DNA of 16,315 nucleotides from Rubrobacter sp. (GTDB lineage Bacteria; Actinomycetota; Rubrobacteria; Rubrobacterales; Rubrobacteraceae). The position numbers and the translations under genes are program-made. Each line of letters starts with the position of its first letter. Positions within the stretch are counted from its first letter, which is position 1. The notes beneath the pieces are model-generated. The model was not told where the DNA came from and did not search any database. It saw only the letters and a program-made list of their open reading frames with translations. Of this stretch, positions 15,315 through 16,315 are shown in pieces. The DNA is taken from the NCBI GenBank assembly GCA_016781635.1, contig JADDPY010000093.1:6202-22516 (forward strand). Reading direction: 5' to 3'.

Positions 15315-15346
15315 AGGTTTCCGAGAATTGTACTTATCGGAAACCT
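15315..15346 (+). terminator. Perfect hairpin after the reductase gene, terminator-like without T-tract
   Basis: AGGTTTCCGA (15315-15324) and TCGGAAACCT (15337-15346) pair over 10 bp with a 12-base loop. The following bases are AATCGTAG, so there is no T-tract. It begins 28 bases after the stop codon, the usual place for an operon-end structure. Confidence 0.5.
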
Positions 15347-15381
15347 AATCGTAGTAACGCAAAGGGCCGATGTTTGTGAGA

Positions 15382-15407
15382 CCTACGCTTTACAAAGCGT
15401 AGGGTTT
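15382..15407 (+). repeat. Perfect 10-bp inverted repeat with 2-base centre
   Basis: CCTACGCTTT (15382-15391), AC, AAAGCGTAGG (15394-15403). With flanking GAGA and TTTC the pairing extends across one bulged G. As RNA it is a stable hairpin followed by a short TTT (weak terminator); as DNA it is a near-palindrome that could bind a dimeric protein. Confidence 0.55.
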
Positions 15408-15469
15408 CAAGAGGATGAGTCACTTTTGCTTGGTGCGCATCTAATGCGAGCAGTGAGCCGGCTTGAACA

Positions 15470-15491
15470 TGTGGTGTAGGTGTGGTGTAGG
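15470..15491 (+). repeat. Two tandem copies of an 11-base unit
   Basis: TGTGGTGTAGG occurs twice head to tail (15470-15480 and 15481-15491), ending 23 bases before the -35 box of the following promoter. The spacing of one helical turn suits an activator or repressor site, but two copies only is modest evidence. Confidence 0.5.
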
Positions 15492-15514
15492 TCGAGATGC
15501 ACCGCGCTGTAGCT

Positions 15515-15544
15515 TTGACTAACCGTTATAACGCGGCCTATAAT
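15515..15544 (+). promoter_or_regulatory. Promoter for the Excalibur protein gene
   Basis: TTGACT (15515-15520), an 18-base spacer and TATAAT (15539-15544): a near-consensus housekeeping promoter. The predicted start near 15551 leaves a leader of about 57 bases before ATG 15608. Confidence 0.75.
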
Positions 15545-15607
15545 AAATCTTAATAGTCGTTCGGAACGGATCGGGGGGATGGGTTGTTACGGAGTGCGGG
15601 AATTTCT

Positions 15608-16165
15608 ATGAGGGTCGCGGTGGTCTTCGTTTTGGCGGTGCTGTGCCTATTTGCAGGGCGCATTGGCTGGGCGCTAGCGTTCGACGGCGAGCCACAGAGC
15701 ATCGGCGTCTCAGAGGTCGCCCAACAGGTCAACGAGGACGAGGATCTATTCGACTGCTCGGACTTCGACAACCAGGAGGAGGCGCAGGAGCAGCTCGTGG
15801 ACGGCGACCCCCACGGCCTCGACAAGGACGACAACGGCCTCGCGTGCGATGGTGAGGGCGAGGAGACGGGCTCGTCCTCTCAGGATTTAGGGGAAAGCGG
15901 CTCCGGAGATGAGCAGTATGAGGAGGACTCTGAAACAGACGAGACCAAGTATGAGCAGGTTCAGTACTCCGAAAGCACCACCTCGGAGGAGGACTCCTCC
16001 GAGGCCGATAGTTCCTCGGAGGAGTATCAGTACACCTCCGAAGATGATTCGGGTAACGTCCTGATGGAAGCAGGTGGTCCCAACGATGGCCCCGCTCCTA
16101 AGATGCCGAACGGCGGGTGCCCGGATGAGTTCCCCGTCGAGCGAGGAGATAGCTGCTACAGATAG
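15608..16165 (+). CDS. Secreted Excalibur-domain protein with acidic Ser/Glu-rich region
   Basis: 185 residues from ATG 15608; a TTG at 15584 is in frame but would put extra residues before the signal peptide. Residues 1-24 (MRVAVVFVLAVLCLFAGRIG and the following WALA) look like a signal peptide. Residues about 46-81 form an Excalibur domain: DLFDCSDFDNQEEAQ, then GDPHGLDKDDNGLACDG, with two cysteines and a calcium-loop-like D-x-D-x-x-G. The next stretch (about 82-150) is strongly acidic and rich in Ser, Glu, Asp and Tyr. The C-terminus carries a second two-cysteine motif, GGCPDEFPVERGDSCYR. The domain is common on exported actinobacterial and Firmicute proteins and is thought to bind calcium; the role here is unknown. 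It is monocistronic, with its own promoter upstream and a hairpin downstream. Confidence 0.85.
   Translation: MRVAVVFVLAVLCLFAGRIGWALAFDGEPQSIGVSEVAQQVNEDEDLFDCSDFDNQEEAQEQLVDGDPHGLDKDDNGLACDGEGEETGSSSQDLGESGSGDEQYEEDSETDETKYEQVQYSESTTSEEDSSEADSSSEEYQYTSEDDSGNVLMEAGGPNDGPAPKMPNGGCPDEFPVERGDSCYR
15981..16024 (+). repeat. Three copies of an 11-base element, two forming a perfect hairpin, inside the Excalibur gene
   Basis: CCTCGGAGGAG at 15981-15991 is followed after 2 bases by its exact reverse complement (15994-16004), and recurs in direct orientation at 16014-16024. It encodes part of the Ser/Glu-rich region, so it may reflect local duplication or slippage. Confidence 0.6.
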
Positions 16166-16185
16166 CCACCGCTATTTCTAGTAGA

Positions 16186-16233
16186 GAGCAGGGGTCGCGA
16201 CTACCAACAGCCGCGACCCCTGCTCCTTGGTTT
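16186..16233 (+). terminator. Strong hairpin after the Excalibur gene
   Basis: GAGCAGGGGTCGCG (16186-16199) pairs perfectly over 14 bp with CGCGACCCCTGCTC (16212-16225), loop of 12, followed by CTTGGTTT. The T-tract is interrupted, but stem strength and position 20 bases after the stop make a terminator likely. The remaining 82 bases of the window show no gene. Confidence 0.75.
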
Positions 16234-16315
16234 ACCAACCACTGTTTCGATCAACACAGTAAAAGGCATTTCTGTCCTGTCACCCCGCAGCTCATTTCCC
16301 TTCCTTATGAGAGAA

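Larger units (their letters stand above)
15287..15607 (+). other. Gene-free stretch with hairpins, tandem repeat and promoter
   Basis: This 321-base gap holds no credible protein gene and no tRNA shape. It is less GC-rich than its surroundings. It contains two perfect 10-bp hairpins (15315-15346, 15382-15403), a CGCAT/ATGCG mini-hairpin near 15438-15450, an 11-base tandem repeat (15470-15491), a strong promoter (15515-15544) and an untranslated leader of roughly 55 bases before the next gene. The hairpin-rich first half could be 3' UTR/terminator of the upstream operon or a small RNA; I cannot tell which. Confidence 0.6.

Noticed and set aside
15287..15583. tRNA or CRISPR in the gap after the reductase gene
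   Set aside because: No cloverleaf or T-loop consensus could be assembled, and the only direct repeats are two adjacent 11-base units without spacers.
16226..16315. A minus-strand gene start at the right edge of the window
   Set aside because: A possible ATG with a purine-rich leader reads only 14 codons before a stop.

Overview
The window is about 16 kb of high-GC DNA with essentially all genes on the + strand and short gaps. It reads as a core chromosomal segment of an actinobacterium, most likely a deep-branching one such as Rubrobacter. The reasons are the chain M16 peptidase - rnj - ftsK - RodZ-like - recA - recX, an Excalibur-domain exported protein, a RibD-C-type reductase of actinobacterial style, TANNNT boxes directly ahead of start codons (leaderless-style starts), and RNase Y together with RNase J, which most actinobacteria do not have. 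The genus is an inference; nothing in the window proves it.

Layout. 1-972: C-terminal part of an M16 zinc peptidase, cut by the window edge. 1001-1043: strong terminator hairpin. 1064-2722: RNase J. 2790-5303: FtsK DNA translocase. 5360-6256: RodZ-like membrane protein with an N-terminal HTH. 6302-6394: recA promoter and leader. 6395-7480: RecA. 7525-8145: RecX. 8161-8244: large terminator-like leader structure. 8257-9813: RNase Y. 9823-10791: a stand-alone GHKL ATPase of unknown role. 10784-12199: MiaB. 12241-13104: a divergent MiaA. 13101-14438: HflX. 14477-15286: RibD-C/DHFR-fold reductase. 15287-15607: regulatory or non-coding stretch with two perfect hairpins, a tandem repeat and a good sigma70-type promoter. 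15608-16165: secreted Excalibur protein. 16186-16225: terminator-like hairpin.

How the genes fit. Three themes interleave: RNA decay (RNase J, RNase Y), chromosome segregation and recombination (FtsK, RecA, RecX), and tRNA/ribosome maintenance (MiaA makes i6A37, MiaB converts it to ms2i6A37, HflX is a ribosome-associated GTPase). In many bacteria mutL (with mutS) lies beside miaA, hfq and hflX. Here neither mutS, a full mutL nor hfq is present; instead a GHKL ATPase with a MutL-like N-box sits between rny and miaB, overlapping miaB by 8 bp. It is the least explained gene of the window, and its strand composition flips abruptly half way along.

Regulation is the second point of interest. rnj, rny and recA all have a hairpin, then a T5-T6 tract, then the Shine-Dalgarno within 0-2 bases. 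For the two RNase genes the hairpin is terminator-grade, which suggests transcription attenuation or autoregulation. ftsK, hflX and perhaps the RodZ-like gene have a -10-like box placed so that transcription would begin at or next to the start codon.
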